A DNA stretch of 64,000 bases from Synaphobranchus kaupii (Eukaryota > Chordata > Actinopteri > Anguilliformes > Synaphobranchidae): the NCBI GenBank assembly GCA_029718625.1, contig CM056380.1:18385923-18449922 (forward strand), given 5' to 3'. Shown here piece by piece: positions 22,521 through 34,827 of this stretch; the stretch's first letter is position 1; every line of letters starts with the position of its first letter. The notes under the pieces are model-generated. The model did not search any database and had not been told where the DNA came from. It worked only from the letters and a program-made list of their open reading frames with translations. The position numbers and the translations under genes are program-made.

Positions 22521-23877
22521 GCTTTTGAACGGTTCGGCCTACCATACATACGCGCCATTACGCGCGTCGGCTGGAGATTTGAAAAGGAGGCGTGTCTGCA
22601 AGATACGCGTATTCAGAGTTTAAACTTAATTATTTTTTTCCACGCAACTTTGTTCAAAAAAAGGTAGCTTATGTCTAGCGCCGCTGATAGATGTTTATGA
22701 AAAATACAGCATCTTTCACAAAAATGGATATTAGAATGAGTGCATGTTCTTTGAAAAAGATATTGGTTTTATTTTCCTTTGCCTAGCCTACTTATAATTA
22801 TCAAAGAGCTGTCATAAAAAGAAAAATATGTAAAAGTAGGCTATGATTGACTGTTATATATGGTATATAATTCCAGACTAATATTAGATGGATTCATTGA
22901 TAGAAAGTGTTTGGATCATAATCGCTTTGACAGAGAGACAATTTTGTAGCCTACTTGTGTGAGCACAGCTGCTCCAAAATTATTAGGAAGCGCAAAGTAA
23001 CTCCACGCAGTGTAGATCGACCAGTGCTCCAGATTAAAATCTCTCTCTTTCCTGACCACATCTTTCCAGCATGTGACAGATGCACTCAAAAAAAAATCTT
23101 TGGACAGTGGTTGCAAGCAATGGGCTATTATTAAGTAGATGTGACTTCAACTCGTTAAGTGGAAAACGTTGCATCTAAGCTATTATGTTACCGTAGGCCT
23201 ACATTACTTTATTAGGTAGGCTAAATCATAAAAAAATATCTATAAATCTTTTTTTAAGTAAATCCAACTATTTTTACTTAGTAATATTGCATGCAACCAC
23301 TGTCCAGTGATTCTTTTTTTGATTGTGTGATGGGTATATCCCAGTCATCAATAGAAGCTATGATCATATTATCAATGCGATGTGTTAATACGTTCACTGC
23401 ATGCCTATACCCCGTCAGGCACTGTCACTGACACGTTGAAAACGCATAACCCCACAAACATTTTTTTGGTAGATACCTGGCAAACCGGGGGACAGGTACA
23501 AGAAACAGGTAATTATAATATCATGCCCGATACCACCCACATTTTGAGATAAGCACCTGCGCAACACAAGTTAGAATACGGCGTAAGTCAGCTCACGTTA
23601 AATCCGCGCAGGAGAGGCACTTAAGCGCATGACTTGGCCATCTCTGAATCAGGCCCATAGTGTGGATTTGATTTCCTGTTCACTCAGATTTCCAATACAG
23701 TGAATGAACCGATAATGAAATTACGTGGATAGGAGCAAGGTGAGTGACTTTGCGTAAACAGGTGAATGACAATTTATGGAAGATGACATCACTTCTGTTC
23801 AGTAGAGGGACATGCAGTATTAATATGGGCAAGCAGTCACCCTGCTTCATGGGCTAGGAGAGAGACTTTCCTGATCT

Positions 23878-24775
23878 CTACAATCTGCGACTGAAACAAC
23901 AACATTACTGATCTCTACAGTCTGTGACTAAAACAACAACATTACTGATCTCTACAGTCTAACAGAAACAACAACATTACTGATCGCTACAGTCAGTGAC
24001 TGAAACAACAACATTACTGATCTCTACAGTCTCTGTGACTGAAGCAACAACATTACTGATCTCTACAGTCTGTGACTGAAACAACAACATTACTGATCTC
24101 TACAGTCTGTGACTGAAACAACAACATTACTGATCTCTACAGTCTGTGACTGAAACAACAACATTACTGATCTCTACAGTCTCTGACTGAAATACCAACA
24201 TTACTGATCTCTATAGTTAGTGACTGAAACAACAACATTACTGATCTCTACAGTCTCTGTAACTGAAACAACATTACTGATCTCTACAGCCTCTGTGACT
24301 GAAACAACAACATTACTGATCTCTACAGTCTCTGTAACTGAAACAACATTACTGATCTCTACAGCCTCTGTGACTGAAACAACAACATTACTGATCTCTA
24401 CAGTCGCTGTGACTGAAGCAACAACATTACTGATCTCTACAGTCTGTGAATGAAACAACATTACTGATCTCGACAGTCTGTGACTGAAACGACATTATTG
24501 ATCACTATAGTCTCTGTGACTAAAGCAAAAACATTACTGATATCTATAGTCAGTGACTGAAACAACAACATTACTGATCTCTACAGTCTGTGACTGACAC
24601 AACAACATTACTGATATCTACAGTCTGACTAAAACAACAACATTACTGATCGCTACAGTCTCTGTGACTGAAACAACAACATTACTTATCTCTACAGTCT
24701 CTGTGACTGAAACAACAACTTCACTGATCTATACAGTCTGTGACTGAAACAACAACATTACTGATCTTCACTGCT
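23878..24775 (+). repeat. 37/39-bp minisatellite
   Basis: About 24 copies of a unit containing ACTGATCTCTACAGTCTGTG and ACTGAAACAACAACATT, 37 bp or 39 bp with an extra CT. In the 39-bp stretches the period is divisible by three, so a repeated open frame (TETTTLLISTVSV) appears on the plus strand and a mirrored one on the minus strand. These are period effects, not genes. Confidence 0.95.
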
Positions 24776-25480
24776 TTTGTAATAGTAAAACTACATTCCT
24801 GATCTTTACAGTAGCTCATTAGGAGAAATTGCAATTTTGCTTATCTTGAAGCTCAAAGGGGAACACACAGCACTGCTGAGCAATATCCTAAAATAAAAAT
24901 AATATTTTAATGCCCTGTGGAAGTACAATAAAAACAGGGGAGAATATTGGTTTATTTACCTTCACTGTGGGCTTCCTGCTGGAAAATCCTCGGTACCATC
25001 CTGAAAGAGACCAAGATGTGTAAATTAACAAAAACTATATGCATGTTTACCACTTAAAATAATTAATAATTATTTTTGTGGAATATCCAAACCTACAAAA
25101 GCAAAGTTAGATAATTCAAGCCAATGTCTTTACAACATATTATCCATGTATTAGGTTAATTAGTAAAAAACTTTTAAAAGAATGTGACATGATGCCAGGG
25201 GTTGTTATCCTGCCAGTTGGTGATTGGAAAGCAAGCGTACAGTTAAAGACTGTTAAATTAGCCAATGGCTGCTTGATTACCACAGAGTATTACCACCTAA
25301 TCAAATCCAGTCAAAGGAAGGACAGACATAACAGAACCAAAAATCTGTGTAACTCCTTAAAGAAAAAAACAGAGGGTCACAGAAGAGACAGAAAACCCAC
25401 ACAGCATCTGTGTCCATTGCAATCACAACTCCAAAAGCACAGCAATCTATCCCTTTATAATAGGTCTGAAGAAGCCAAGA
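24776..25480. other. Noncoding, no gene recognised
   Basis: AT-rich sequence without clear repeats. The frame at 25189-25509 runs into the next minisatellite and has no known domain. Confidence 0.4.
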
Positions 25481-25749
25481 TGATTAATGATCAGCCTCAG
25501 CCGTGCTGATTAATGATCAGCCTCAGCCGTGCTGATTAATGATCAGCCTCAGCCGTGCTGATTAATGATCAGCCTCAGCCGTGCTGATTAATGATCAGCC
25601 TCAGCCGTGCTGATTAATGATCAGTCTCAGCCGTGCATATTAATGATCAGCCTCAGCCGTGCTGATTAATGATGAGCCTCAGCCGTGCTGATTAATGATC
25701 AGCCTCAGCCGTGCTGATTAATGATCAGCCTCAGCCATGCTGATTAATA
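25481..25749 (+). repeat. 26-bp minisatellite
   Basis: About ten head-to-tail copies of a 26-bp unit with TGATTAATGATCAGCCTCAG and CCGTGC. Divergence between copies is very low, with only a few substitutions. Each unit contains a TAAT core within an imperfect palindrome CTGATTAATGATCAG. Confidence 0.95.
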
Positions 25750-26405
25750 GCGAGGTCCCTACTGTCCAGGGTCCTGAAGGCCTAAGAGGCATTGGCAGTG
25801 TGCCCTCCCCCAACTGATTTAAATTACACTTACAGTTATAATTTAAGTACATATCAGATTCAAATCAAATCATTATTTGAACCTCTTCAGTTAGTTTGCT
25901 TCCAGACACTGTGACCATGGAAACAGCATTTAGCTCCGGGCTGGGGGACACACAGGTTTTCCAACCTCCCCAGCCACGCAGGACTCCTGGCCTATTCATA
26001 ATTTAAGAGCAGTTTTCAGGCATCATGAGTCTCATGACACCTTGAAATGGCTTTGCTCTGTGAGTTCCTGATTCCGGTTGCTGAATGAGATGACCTACTC
26101 CTGCTAGGGAGGATATGTGTGGAAGCTGTACTTCTGTGTGTACTGAGGAAGGATGACATAAAGTAAAGGCTGTTACAGAGTGTTTAAAACAGGGAGCAGA
26201 CATGTACGCAGACGGACAGTGCGCAAGACTGTCCACAGACTTTTGCCTTTCATAGTCGAGCGTACCAACCCCTTGTACACTGAAGGTACACGTGTAGGGG
26301 AAACGACAGGTCAGACAGGTCTGCGTGGACACAAAAAACGGCCTTTACGTTCAATCCTTTCAGTCAGTAGAGCAAATAAGACAAAACTTGAAAAATGCGC
26401 TCAGT
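25750..26405. other. Noncoding, no gene recognised
   Basis: Apparently low-copy sequence without recognised exon or repeat. Confidence 0.4.
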
Positions 26406-27320
26406 AGACCTCTGCCAAGGCGTAGCTTGTCCATAACGTTGCAATTCGGAAGTTATGTGATAGAAGCCCACTGCCATACCCCCTTTAGGCCAATTGGCAT
26501 GAGAAGTTAATCAGCTCTTTCTTGGCCCATGACTAACCTTTCCTCAAAGTTTTGTGGTGTTTTTTTTTTTTTTTAAATTTATTTATGATTTTTATTTTTT
26601 ACTCCCAATTTGGTAGCCAATTTAACCCTGAACTATTAAATTGCAACCGCTTGAAATCGCCTCTGCACAACCCCGTCAGTAGGAAGGAGGGCGTCACATC
26701 CTCTTCAGGGCACTCCTCATGCTCCTGATCGCAATCCAACTCGCCCGGGGCCTTTCATGTGCCCAACGAATTTCATCGAGTCTCTCCCTCCACCCCGGGA
26801 GCAGCCGCCAATTGCCGCTCCCTCGGGCACCGGCCATACACGATCTGGCAGGGGCGCGAACCCCGATCCTCGGAGTACAACTGCACCGACTGAAAGTCGG
26901 CGCTTTTACCGTTGTACCACCGCGGCGGCCAAGTTTTGTGGTGTTGCGTGAATCCGTTGGGAAGTTATGGCCTTTTTGTGATAGGCCACGCCCACCACCC
27001 CACCCCCTTTTGGCCAATCGATGTGAGAAGTTAATCAGCTCTTCCTTGGTCCATGTTGAACCTTTCCTCAAAGTTTTGTGGCATTACGTGAATCCGTTGG
27101 GAAGTTAAGCGCCTTTTTGTGATAGGCCACGCCCTCTGTCACGCCCCCTTTTGGCCAATTGCCATGAAAAGGTAATCAGCTCTTTCTTGGCTCATGAGCA
27201 ACCTTTCCACCATTGTTTTTTGCAAATCGGTTCATAACCTTTTGAAATATCCTGCTAACAAACAGACAAACAAACGGGGGCGAAAACATAACCCCCGTCC
27301 AACTCTGTTGGCGGAGGTAA
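26406..27320. mobile_element. Dispersed repeat with ACCTCxGCCAA termini and tandem body
   Basis: The left end GACCTCTGCCAAGG and right end TTGGCGGAGGTAAC form inverted termini. The body has three diverged copies of a unit of about 130 bp containing GTTGGGAAGTTA, TTTTTGTGATAGGCCAC, TTTTGGCCAAT and AATCAGCTCTT. Near the right end, ACGGGGG/CCCCCGT flank GCGAAAACATAA, adjoining CAAACAGACAAACAAAC. It is interrupted by a SINE. A related sequence lies at 35917-36165. Mechanism of spread unknown. Confidence 0.7.
26562..26930 (-). mobile_element. tRNA-derived SINE with poly(A) tail
   Basis: Read on the minus strand, it starts with a tRNA-like head, A box TGGTACAACGG, an anticodon-arm-like ACTTTCAGT, and B box GGGTTCGCGCC, then a body, and ends in an A-rich tail (the T run at 26562-26574). 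It is flanked by a perfect 15-bp target duplication AAGTTTTGTGGTGTT (26547-26561 and 26931-26945). A related, less complete copy is at 47582-47868. Confidence 0.9.
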
Positions 27321-28092
27321 CTATGAATTTATCAATAATGCGAATGTTTATTGATCTTTGTTTAGCATGAAAATAAGTCAAGATCACATTCAGTAGTTTC
27401 ATCTGCTCTTATCAATGCAATACTAAGTAAATGCTCTAGACTAGAGGTTAAAGAACAGAACAGCACAACACAAAGAAAAATGCAAGAAGACTAAATCATA
27501 AATGAAGAGGGGTTACTCGGAAGATCCTCACACCATACTGACAGGTGATTAATATTATGTGTTCAAGTGCATCTTAATACCTGAATAATAACTTTATCTG
27601 TTGGTTGGTAGTTTTAATCCGTCTCATATTATCTACCAATAACACAATAAAGTGATATGTTTCTTCCAAATATATTTTAGTAAATCAAAATTGCATCTAT
27701 ACACAATAAAAATTTCACTACAACTTTAATATGCTGTCCTGTTTGATTACAGGGATGGATAGATAGATGGCAAAAGTTGATCAACTTAATTTCTACTGCA
27801 ACTGTGATCAGCAGTTGTTGGAGATGGTGAAATTCCAGGTCTGGGGACTCATATCTCTCATTACATTTCCGTTACCATTCATTCTATCTTTACTATGACA
27901 CCGCACCGGCCAGTATAGTAAACTACTATTACCAACTGGAAACTTCTATAGCCCTGGTATTCAAATCACGGTCCTCGAGGTCCAAGAACGGCTGGTTTCC
28001 GACCCTCCTTTAACCTGAGTGTCAGGTGTGAAGACAGTCTGGCCAATCAGTAGCACTGACTGAGTTTCACAAAAGGTAACTTTTTTCTTCCA
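27321..28092. other. Noncoding, with one hAT-like end
   Basis: No exon is recognised. From 27957 the words CCTGGTATTCAAATCACGGT and CCTCGAGGTCC resemble one end of a common fish hAT MITE; the opposite end is absent. Confidence 0.4.
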
Positions 28093-28713
<621 letters not shown>

Positions 28714-28723
28714 ATAACGAGAG

Positions 28724-29150
28724 TATAGATGTATTCGTTACCAGGGTAAACAAGGTATTAACTCACAAATTTACATGATGAGCTCTTTTTTTTTTTGCCA
28801 AAGCTCCTCCCGGGCTCGTTTGCAATGGTGTTGCTTTTTGCCATTATTCTTTTTATGTTCTTCGTATCTATCCATTATATCCGTACGGATCACTCTTTTT
28901 TTTCCTCAGGAGAGAATATGCTGCTCGAGTACAGCCCATGTTGTACCGCTATAATCTCATTGTGGCAGACACCGCCCCTTTTAAGGAACGCACATAGAGC
29001 TTGATTAACAAAGCCTGTGTTCACTTTGCACGTTGATCACCATCTTCGTAGTACCGGTTAAGCCATATTGCGGTGGTTAGGTTTTGTTAAGCCAGCTAAC
29101 GCAAACAAACCCTGGCTATGTTAAGCTTCCTTTGCAGTATAGCCCCCTGG
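28724..29150 (+). repeat. Dispersed repeat, copy 1 of a 427-bp direct pair
   Basis: Matches 30179-30605 at about 80 percent by eye. It runs from GAGTATAGATGTATT to CCCTGGCTATGTTAAGCTTC and AGTATAGCCCCC. The end resembles termini of fish DNA transposons (GGGGGCTATACT on the other strand). An open frame inside has no known domain. Confidence 0.8.
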
Positions 29151-29160
29151 CCCTAAAACA

Positions 29161-29535
29161 AGAATACACTGTTGCAGACTATCTGAACACAGTGAAAAAT
29201 GATACACTCAATGAAAACATTGACAAAGTACAGACTCAGTGAGCACAGCCTAGCAATAGAGACCGGCCGCCACAGGCAGACTTGGCTGCTCAGAGAAGAG
29301 AGGCTGTGCTCCCACTGCAGTCAACAACAAATAGAGACAGAGCTGCACTTCCTCGCCCAATGTGATAAATATAAAGATATTAGAGAACTCTTTCTGAAAT
29401 TTACACCCAAGCCTCCCAACCCTACCTGAGACCCAAGAATTATAAATCCTCCTTGAAGAGGAATGGAGCTGTGCAAATTTGGCAGCACAATATATGGCTA
29501 CAGCTGGAGGGACAGCAGTGACCCCTAACCCCCAC
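29161..29535 (+). pseudogene. Non-LTR retrotransposon C-terminal fragment
   Basis: The plus frame reads YRLSEHSLAIETGRHRQTWL, then REERLCSHC, IETELHFLAQC and DKYKDIR. This R-x-E-x-x-C-x-x-C-x(9)-E-x-H-F-x-x-x-C pattern is the C-terminal zinc-knuckle-like region of several fish LINE ORF2 proteins, after the reverse transcriptase. The upstream enzyme domains are missing (5' truncation), and a stop at 29428 breaks the tail. AT-rich sequence follows. Confidence 0.75.
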
Positions 29536-30178
29536 CAATAAATATATATTTGTTTTAATTATATAATTTATATTTGTATTATTTATTTGCAGTATTATAA
29601 ATATTATTATAAAAGTATTACTTCTGTTATTACTAATAGTACGTACTAGTATACATTTTGTGTCAACATGTTCACATTTTAATTTAATTATATTTGTTGT
29701 TGTTATTACTTTTATTGTTGTATTATTATTATCCCACCAAAAAATAAGTTTTCAACATAAAAAAATGGCAAGTCACTCACGGATAGCCTACAAAGCACTG
29801 TCTGTAAGTCCTTAATTCCTATTTGCAAAAACTAGGCCTGCCTTTAAAAGTATTGATATCAAAATGTTCTATCAAAACGTTACAACTAGCTAGTAGCTCA
29901 CACTAATTAAACTAGCTCTATTCCAAAGCAATGCTATCCAAACTTTCCTAAATTATTTAATGCAACTTGGCCCTGTTTTTCTTCATCTTACCATTTTACC
30001 ATGTGCCACATCAAACTGTGAAAGGAGTTCCGGAAAATGCTTGAGATGCTTTTTTATGAATGTGATGTGATTGCTTCAGCAATATTTTAAACATGCTGTA
30101 TCAAGTTTAAAGTTTAGGAGCTCTAGAAGGTAGTAGTACAGTTTTCACATTAGAAATAAACTGTATGACAATGTACTG
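29536..30178. other. AT-rich noncoding
   Basis: Long AT-rich tract with ATTATTATT words; nothing recognised. Confidence 0.4.
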
Positions 30179-30605
30179 AGAGTATAGATTTATTTGTTAC
30201 GAGTGGTAAAGTGAATAAGGTATTAACTAGCCTAACGAACCTACATGATGAGCATTTTTTATTTTTTTGCAAAAGCTCCTTCCTGGCTTTGTTGGAGGCA
30301 ACGTTGTTGCTTTTTGCTCATATGATTGTTTCATGTTCTTATCCGCCCATTATATCTGTCCGTAACAGTCTTTTTTCCCCACAGGAGGGAAATACGTTGC
30401 TCTAGTACAGCCCATGCTGCACCGCTATAGGCTCGTTGTTGCAGACACGCGCATGTACCTTGATTGATAAAGCTCGTGTTCATTTATCAAGTTGATAACC
30501 ACGTTCATATACCGGTTAAGTCAGATTGCGGTGGTTAGGCTTTCTGAAGCCAGCTAACGCAAAGAAACCCTGGCTATGTTAAGCTTTCTTCGTAGTATAC
30601 CCCCC
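30179..30605 (+). repeat. Dispersed repeat, copy 2 of a 427-bp direct pair
   Basis: Second copy of 28724-29150, same orientation. Ends GCTTTCTTCGTAGTATACCC. Together with copy 1 it brackets the LINE fragment. Confidence 0.8.
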
Positions 30606-30831
30606 TGTTCCCATAATGTTAGCTAGGTCATTTGACAGTGTCAACAGCAAATAGAACATTTTGTTTCCATACTGCGTAACATTACCTGAAGTGGTGTCGT
30701 TTGACTTTCACCATTTTGCTGTAGTACAAGTGAAACATTGAACAATTAATATAGGAAATGTCTTTTGCCTTTGCAATAAAAATACGTTTGTTAATAAATT
30801 AAGTATAACAGTTGCACATTGTTTTTGTCGA

Positions 30832-30912
30832 AAATAAACTTGTGCCCTGTTGGGCTCGAACCCGCAATCCTCTGTGTGAGACTCAGCAACTCCAACCAGT
30901 AGGCCACAGTAG
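30832..30912 (-). mobile_element. tRNA-like pseudogene or SINE head
   Basis: On the minus strand an A-box-like TGGCCTACTGG and B box GGTTCGAGCCC are spaced as in a tRNA, followed by CAACAGGGCACA. I could not draw a sound four-arm tRNA, so it is a tRNA-derived fragment rather than a working tRNA gene. Confidence 0.55.
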
Positions 30913-31453
30913 CTTCATGGAAAACACCAAGCCATATAGCGGTTTTGTCTGTGATTCTTGTGTCCACATTAGTTTGAAGTGTTTTTTATTGGGCGATAAG
31001 CTTGGGAGAGTAGATATGCAATGTTGTTATCCAATGGGGAGAATTATTCTTTGAAGGTACGGCAGAAAAAATAAGAAGAAGAAGAAGCAGAAGAGGAAGG
31101 AGAAAAACCAGCAAAATAACCCAAGTTTGGGGCTTTATTGTGTGGATGTATGAAGTTCTATCTGAATGCTGTGTGGTTACATGAGGTCAGAACATACAGA
31201 AGTTAATGTTTTTAAGGGCTGAGAGTCTGTGGTCATTGTGGTTACTTGTGTAGGAAACCCTGAACCCCTCTCGGTGCTCTATAGGTATGGGGCATGCCCC
31301 GCCAAGCTGTAACTTGGGGGATGGCATACCTGCCATCCCAATTATTAATTATTAGGCTTTGGCAATGTGTATGTCAAAATATGTCATGCCAACAAAGCAT
31401 TTTTAATTTGAATTTGAGTCATAGAGAGATAGAAAGAGAGATAGAGGGAGAGA

Positions 31454-31490
<37 letters not shown>

Positions 31491-33094
31491 AATGGAGTTC
31501 AGGATGCTCATATCTAATTTTTCCAGAAAGCAGGGCTTGCACAGCCTCCAGGGACTGACATGGCACCACATTGATGCTCCAAATGCTCCTTATAACAGTA
31601 AAATAAGCACTCAAACACCAACATACATCCACTCCACTTTTATAGCCTTGAGTCATTCAGACACCATTATTTACGTAACTGTCCCGTAACTATTTTGAGC
31701 CCAGTTAGAGGAACAGGATCAGAATCCATTTTGGGGCCTAACACGATGCAAGACTGTACAAATGAAGAAAAATCTCTCCTTCCAAGCTTGCTTATCCATT
31801 ATATGTGCAGTTGCGCAGTTCAGACTGATTATCCCATCCATTTTTTTGGAACATAACCAATATTTAGTAAGTTCTAAGGGGAATGCCATAATTTCAGCTG
31901 GAAAACAAACTGCTCCCCCTGATGCCTCATTTAGACCTGCCGAGATGGTTTAGTTAAAGCATCTGAGCGGCGATGACCAGTTTTTGGACACAGGATGACC
32001 AGACTTTTTATTAAAATGCATCCCTCGTCCTGACATGAATAATCATTAAGCTCTTGCTACACAATGCTTCACGGTGGATATTTTCCAGAGGAAATTTTTA
32101 AAAAAAATACAATAAATAAATAAATAAAACAAGTGAGCCTGGTAAAAACTGGGGAAATGGTGGAAAAGCCAATATGTTTTTTTAAATGATACATTATAAG
32201 CACAAATGTATTGGAGAAAATGGGCCAGTGCTTTTCAGAGTGGTAGGGTGACTCTGATGGCCAGCTCTATGCTTAATTTAAAATAAGGAACTGCAAACCT
32301 TTGCAACAGCATAAAGTGGAGGCTTTAATATTTAAGCAAATTTGGGAAAGAATGGTTTGATATGGTCTCTTGTATTATACAATATAAATGAGGACAGAGT
32401 AATTGTGGGAACAATAGAAGTAAATGTATTAATGACCTAAGAGAGACTGCAAGACTAGAAAAAATGTGTCTTTTAAAAAGTATTCTCTTGCTTCTAAATT
32501 TCCACACTGGTGCATCACCACCCAGGTTTTAGATTTTTAGAAAATTCATATTCTGCAGCAAGACATGATAACGTAGTGTAATTTAATGTATGGAAAGGAA
32601 ACACCACTAACGTGACAGTGTGTTGTCCTCAGCAGGGAACATTGTAAATGGAAAACGTGCAACAGCCGCCTCTAACCAAGTGGATCGTCTTGTTTTTTTG
32701 GCAAAGAATCGTGTTAATAAAGGCTGCCAAGCAGAACGGTTTTCATTACTTTTCATCACAATGTAGCCTATTTTGTTGCCCAGTCTGACAGAACGAAAAT
32801 GGTGCTGTAAATATAAAATAAGGGTTTAATTGTCATGTTAAAATGTTGACAGTTTTTATGTTATTTATTGTTTAGATTTCTGTTCACTTCAGTTGGTTGA
32901 TACACTGAACGATAATTTGAACAGTCAATTTGCCTATAGTAAATAAACAGTTAACCAACTGTCTTCTGTTTTGTCGCTATCCATCAATGATCTATGTAAA
33001 ATCTTTAAGTGGAACATTACCTTCCATTGCCTGTCCTCCCGTCCTGCATCCCTTGTCGACGTAACACACATAACAGAAAGCACCTAAAAGTATC
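30913..33094. other. Noncoding, with short GA microsatellite
   Basis: A GA tract lies at 31456-31488. The rest appears low-copy and AT-rich. No exon is recognised; the frames at 31294-31953 have no known domain. Confidence 0.4.
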
Positions 33095-33102
33095 CTCTAC
33101 AT

Positions 33103-33309
33103 CAGTGTTCCCCAACCCTGTTCCTGGAGATCTTGTAGGATTCTTGTAAGATCCTGTAGGTTTTCATTTCAACCGTAATTTGGCACACCTGATTCTACTA
33201 ATTAGCAGCTCAACGAGATCTCTAGCTGTTGAATGAGGTGTGCTTTGTTTGGGTTGGAGTGAAAACCTACAGGATGGTAGATGTCCAGGAACAGGGTTGG
33301 AGACCACTG
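33103..33309. mobile_element. hAT MITE with perfect 8-bp target duplication
   Basis: A 207-bp element starts CAGTGTTCCCCAACCCTG and ends CAGGGTTGGAGACCACTG, an imperfect inverted repeat that continues inward (CCTGGAGATCT against GTCCAGG). It is flanked on both sides by CTCTACAT (33095-33102 and 33310-33317), the 8-bp duplication of hAT transposases. It encodes no protein. Confidence 0.95.
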
Positions 33310-33317
33310 CTCTACAT

Positions 33318-33949
33318 GTTATGGCAATGCATTATATGTTGTTCCAGCAGTACACCCCCTCTGGTGGAAAGGGTGCTTGCAGTTTTCCTGAACCAGTGGC
33401 CCATGAAGTGCACTCCTCCCATTCCACGACAGTCCACGTTCAACCGGTGTGCAGCTGAGTGTGTGGAAATGTGCATGCCCCCCCCCCCCCCCGACTAATT
33501 TACACTGGAGAATGTGGTGATAAGACCAGTTTACAAATACAAGTGCCTGCTCTAAATTGAGAGTGAGAAAAACCTGGGTAAAATTGCTTTACACATTACC
33601 AGTCAGGTTCTGTGTAGGTACTGAATTCTAGCACTGTCTAATACAATACAGATATTGGCAAGGCCCAGAACACAGTAACAAGCTTATTGCCAATATCAGG
33701 ATTCAATGTTTTTTAGATCACTGCTGCCAATAATATAACCTAATTTAGTGTGTTTTTTCCTGCAGGTGCTTTACAGACATTCTTAAAGGAACTGAAACAA
33801 TTAATTCAAATGTATTCATAGAAAAAAAGGCACAGATATGGCAAAAACAGGGCTCATACTCGAAAATAAAAACAGTAAAATATTAAACTACCACAATAGA
33901 AGAACAATAAAGAACATACACACTCTTAAAGGTGTGTAAGTTCTATTTA
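33318..33949. other. Noncoding, with C homopolymer
   Basis: A run of C lies at 33478-33492. No gene is recognised; AT-rich, probably intronic. Confidence 0.4.
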
Positions 33950-34240
33950 GTTCCTTCGACCATTAGGGTCATCAACTTGATCTTCTTCTTGCTTATACCA
34001 ACCATTTGTCATGGACATGACCTCTGTGTGACGACGTAATTCCTCCCTATAAAGGGAGGCACGTCACAGCGGAAGTACTCTTCTTCTCGCGGATGCTAGA
34101 GTGGAGACGTGAAATTTGTTTGCTGTGCTATCGCATTTTTCTGACTTCAGTCGGGGCTACGGTTCTTTGCCGTCCTCCAAAGGCGATGATAGCACTCGCA
34201 TGTGCTAAACCGCAGGTAGCATTTCTACTAAGATAATGGC

Positions 34241-34456
34241 GGGGCGGCAGTGCAGTGTAATGGTTAAGGAACTGGACGTGTAACTGAAAGGTTGCAGGCT
34301 CGATTCCCAGGTAGGACACTGCCGTTGCACCCTTGAGCAAGGTACTTAACCTGACTTGCTTCAGTATATATCCAGCTGTATGAATGGATAAATGTAATAA
34401 TAAGTTGTGTAAGTCGCTCTGGATAAGAGCGTCTGCTAAATGCCTATAATGTAATG
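34241..34456 (+). mobile_element. tRNA-derived SINE, UnaSINE1-like, copy 2
   Basis: More complete than the copy at 17289. The head has GTGTAATGGTTAAGGAACTG (A box) and GGCTCGATTCC (B box), a body with CCCTTGAGCAAGGTACTTAA, and the L2-type tail GTCGCTCTGGATAAGAGCGT, CTGCTAAATG, then ATAATGTAATG. The open frame on the minus strand is incidental. It lies inside the DIRS-like leader and is younger than it. Confidence 0.93.
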
Positions 34457-34827
34457 GGTTTAATTTTTTTCGTTTGTTATTGCAAACGCTAAAATTGGTT
34501 AGTTTTCGTATAGCATATAGTGCAGTTGGGCACTCGATGCTGCCACGTTTCTTACAGCTATAGGAATATGTGGGGAAGTGCAGTGCTGATTACAATCTAT
34601 CCTGGTGTGATCGCACCCCAGTGAGATTTTGTTTTTTCACAATCAGCGAGCGTGTGCGCTCCGGTGATTGACTAAGTATTGCGAGGAGGGTCTGAGTCTA
34701 CCCTGGGTGTGGTCGCACCCCAGTGGGGCTTTTCCCAATCGGTGTGTGTGGTGGCAGATTGTGAGCGTGTGCGCTCCTACTCAAGTTTACCCTCGCGTCC
34801 TCGGGTGTCCTTCATTTTGCTCCAGGC

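Larger units (their letters stand above)
17788..23656. mobile_element. Composite TIR element with internal inverted arms
   Basis: The outer ends GGGCCAGATTCACAG (left) and, reading inward from the right, GGGCCTGATTCAGAG match at 13 of 15 positions, with 3-bp flanks TTA and ATA. Both ends also carry a TTGAGATAAGCAC word, in the same orientation. Inside are two inverted arms (17926-18206 and 19235-19523), a GAGTGA minisatellite, an inserted Sleeping Beauty-like element, and a subterminal region rich in CCAACTGG/CCAGTTGG. Parts recur inverted at 38035-38727 and 41090-41430, so the interior belongs to a dispersed family. No transposase is recognised. The outer boundary is an inference. Confidence 0.5.

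Noticed and set aside
24201..24461. Overlapping repeated frames on both strands in the 24-kb minisatellite
   Set aside because: The 39-bp period is divisible by three, so both strands stay open; this is a repeat artefact.
25481..25749. CRISPR-like array
   Set aside because: Units are contiguous with no spacers and the DNA is eukaryotic.
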